From NCBI RefSeq assembly GCF_000974425.1, contig NZ_CP010429.1, positions 4,387,501 to 4,451,500 of the forward strand: DNA of 64,000 nt. The letters run 5' to 3'. The notes beneath the pieces were generated by a model that made no database searches, was not told the origin of the DNA, and saw nothing but the letters and a program-made list of their open reading frames with translations. The position numbers were made by a program, and so were the translations under genes. Numbering within the stretch: position 1 is the first letter of the stretch; each line of letters begins with the position of its first letter. This document shows, piece by piece, positions 63,436-64,000 of this stretch. Source of the DNA: Spirosoma radiotolerans (GTDB lineage Bacteria; Bacteroidota; Bacteroidia; Cytophagales; Spirosomataceae).

Positions 63436-64000
63436 CTATTTGAACGCTGGAATTCCTGTTATCTCAGCCCCTAAAATCAACAGTTGTATATCATGTGTAC
63501 CCTCATACGTGCTTACAGATTCGAGATTCATCAGGTGACGCATAATTGGATATTCGCCTGAAATACCCATAGCTCCCAGAATCTGGCGGGCTTCGCGGGC
63601 TACCCGAAGGGCCATCTCAACATTGTTGCGCTTGGCCATTGAAATCTGGGCTACCGTCGCTCGATCTTCATTTTTGAGCACTCCAAGTCGCCAGCAAAGT
63701 AATTGCCCCTGCGTAATGTCGGTTAGCATTTCGGCCAGTTTTTTCTGTACTAACTGAAAGCTGGCAATGGGTTTACCAAACTGGATACGTTCGAGCGCGT
63801 ACCGCCGGGCTACTTCATAACATTCCATAGCGGCCCCCAGGGCGCCCCAGCAAATGCCGTATCGAGCCTGCTCCAGGCACTTGAGAGCACTTTTCAGCCC
63901 AAATGCTTCGGGCAACAGGTTATCTTTGGGCACCTGCACATCCTGAAACGTCAATTCGCCGGTTGTACTGGCCCGCAGCGACCATTTGTTGTTTATTTCG
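63436..64000 (-). CDS. Acyl-CoA dehydrogenase, glutaryl-CoA type (C-terminal part, cut by window edge)
   Basis: The window holds the last 187 codons; the gene goes on past base 64000, reading back through NNKWSLRASTTGELTFQDV. The TTG near 63954 is not a start. The FLE domain 2 and 3 features are clear: LTFQDVQVPKDNLLP, ARYGICWGALGAAMECYE, QFGKPIASFQLVQKKLAEM and the catalytic Glu in STYEGTHDIQ. The end with AEITGIPAF is close to glutaryl-CoA dehydrogenases of lysine and tryptophan breakdown. Possible symbol gcdH. Confidence 0.9.
   Translation of the reverse strand, partial: EINNKWSLRASTTGELTFQDVQVPKDNLLPEAFGLKSALKCLEQARYGICWGALGAAMECYEVARRYALERIQFGKPIASFQLVQKKLAEMLTDITQGQLLCWRLGVLKNEDRATVAQISMAKRNNVEMALRVAREARQILGAMGISGEYPIMRHLMNLESVSTYEGTHDIQLLILGAEITGIPAFK

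Overview
The window looks like chromosomal DNA of a Bacteroidota bacterium, most probably a Cytophagales/Spirosoma-like species. The evidence is: intermediate G+C by eye; many copies of the Bacteroidota promoter element TAnnTTTG (with a TTG box about 20 nt upstream in the best cases) instead of an E. coli -10 box; weak Shine-Dalgarno signals; families typical of the phylum (DUF2911, DUF4174, DUF4920, DUF86/HepT, GroES-like 124-residue protein, Cys-rich sugar transferase, SerB-SerA fusion); and abundant lipoproteins and outer-membrane barrels. The genus is an inference. I see no tRNA, rRNA, insertion sequence, phage gene or CRISPR array.

Layout. 1-300: two near-identical strong promoters firing leftward out of the window, behind the tyrS terminator. 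301-3435 (-): tyrS, queA and a membrane protein. 3641-6768 (+): cob(I)alamin adenosyltransferase, branched-chain aminotransferase, a TonB-C-like secreted protein. 6906-14843 (-): lipoprotein, a heterodimeric ABC exporter pair with one degenerate ATP site, a long SPFH protein with N-terminal beta repeats, and an Omp85-type barrel. 14965-18941 (+): sugar transporter plus PfkB kinase, then a subtilase lipoprotein. 19014-24634 (-): lipoprotein, M1 aminopeptidase, DPP4-type peptidase (an oligopeptide-degrading pair) and lgt. 24803-25997 (+): yidD, GroES-like, DUF4174. 26052-31529: sialate O-acetylesterase, an NAD(P)-binding oxidoreductase, a barrel protein and DUF2911. 31753-33573: acyl-CoA dehydrogenase. 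33908-38661 (+): one tightly packed operon of hydrolase, MntA antitoxin, HepT toxin, a SerB-SerA fusion and a SerC-like aminotransferase. 38817-42979: barrel protein, DinB protein, spore-photoproduct-lyase-like radical SAM enzyme, DUF4920 and a secreted protein. 43103-44899 (-): ABC exporter.

45240-61949 (+) is the most unusual part: a block of two-component proteins with CheR and CheB enzymes but no chemoreceptor, CheA or CheW. It contains two parallel modules. Module A is REC-PAS-kinase, CHASE3-HAMP-GAF hybrid kinase with three receivers, single receiver, CheR, CheB. Module B is GAF hybrid kinase with three receivers, CheR, REC-kinase. It is followed by an AT-rich gap, a stand-alone response regulator, a sugar transferase carrying a pseudo-receiver domain, and a family 2 glycosyltransferase. 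The two hybrid kinases share an E/Q-rich coil with the same QQEEL motif at exactly the same distance from the phospho-accepting His. I propose this as a possible methylation site for the CheR/CheB pair, and the cluster as a control system for exopolysaccharide synthesis. 62103-63329 (-) is a PAS kinase, and 63436-64000 (-) is the C-terminal part of a glutaryl-CoA-type acyl-CoA dehydrogenase cut by the window edge.

All calls are from reading the sequence. No database search was possible, so family names rest on visible motifs and remembered family features.
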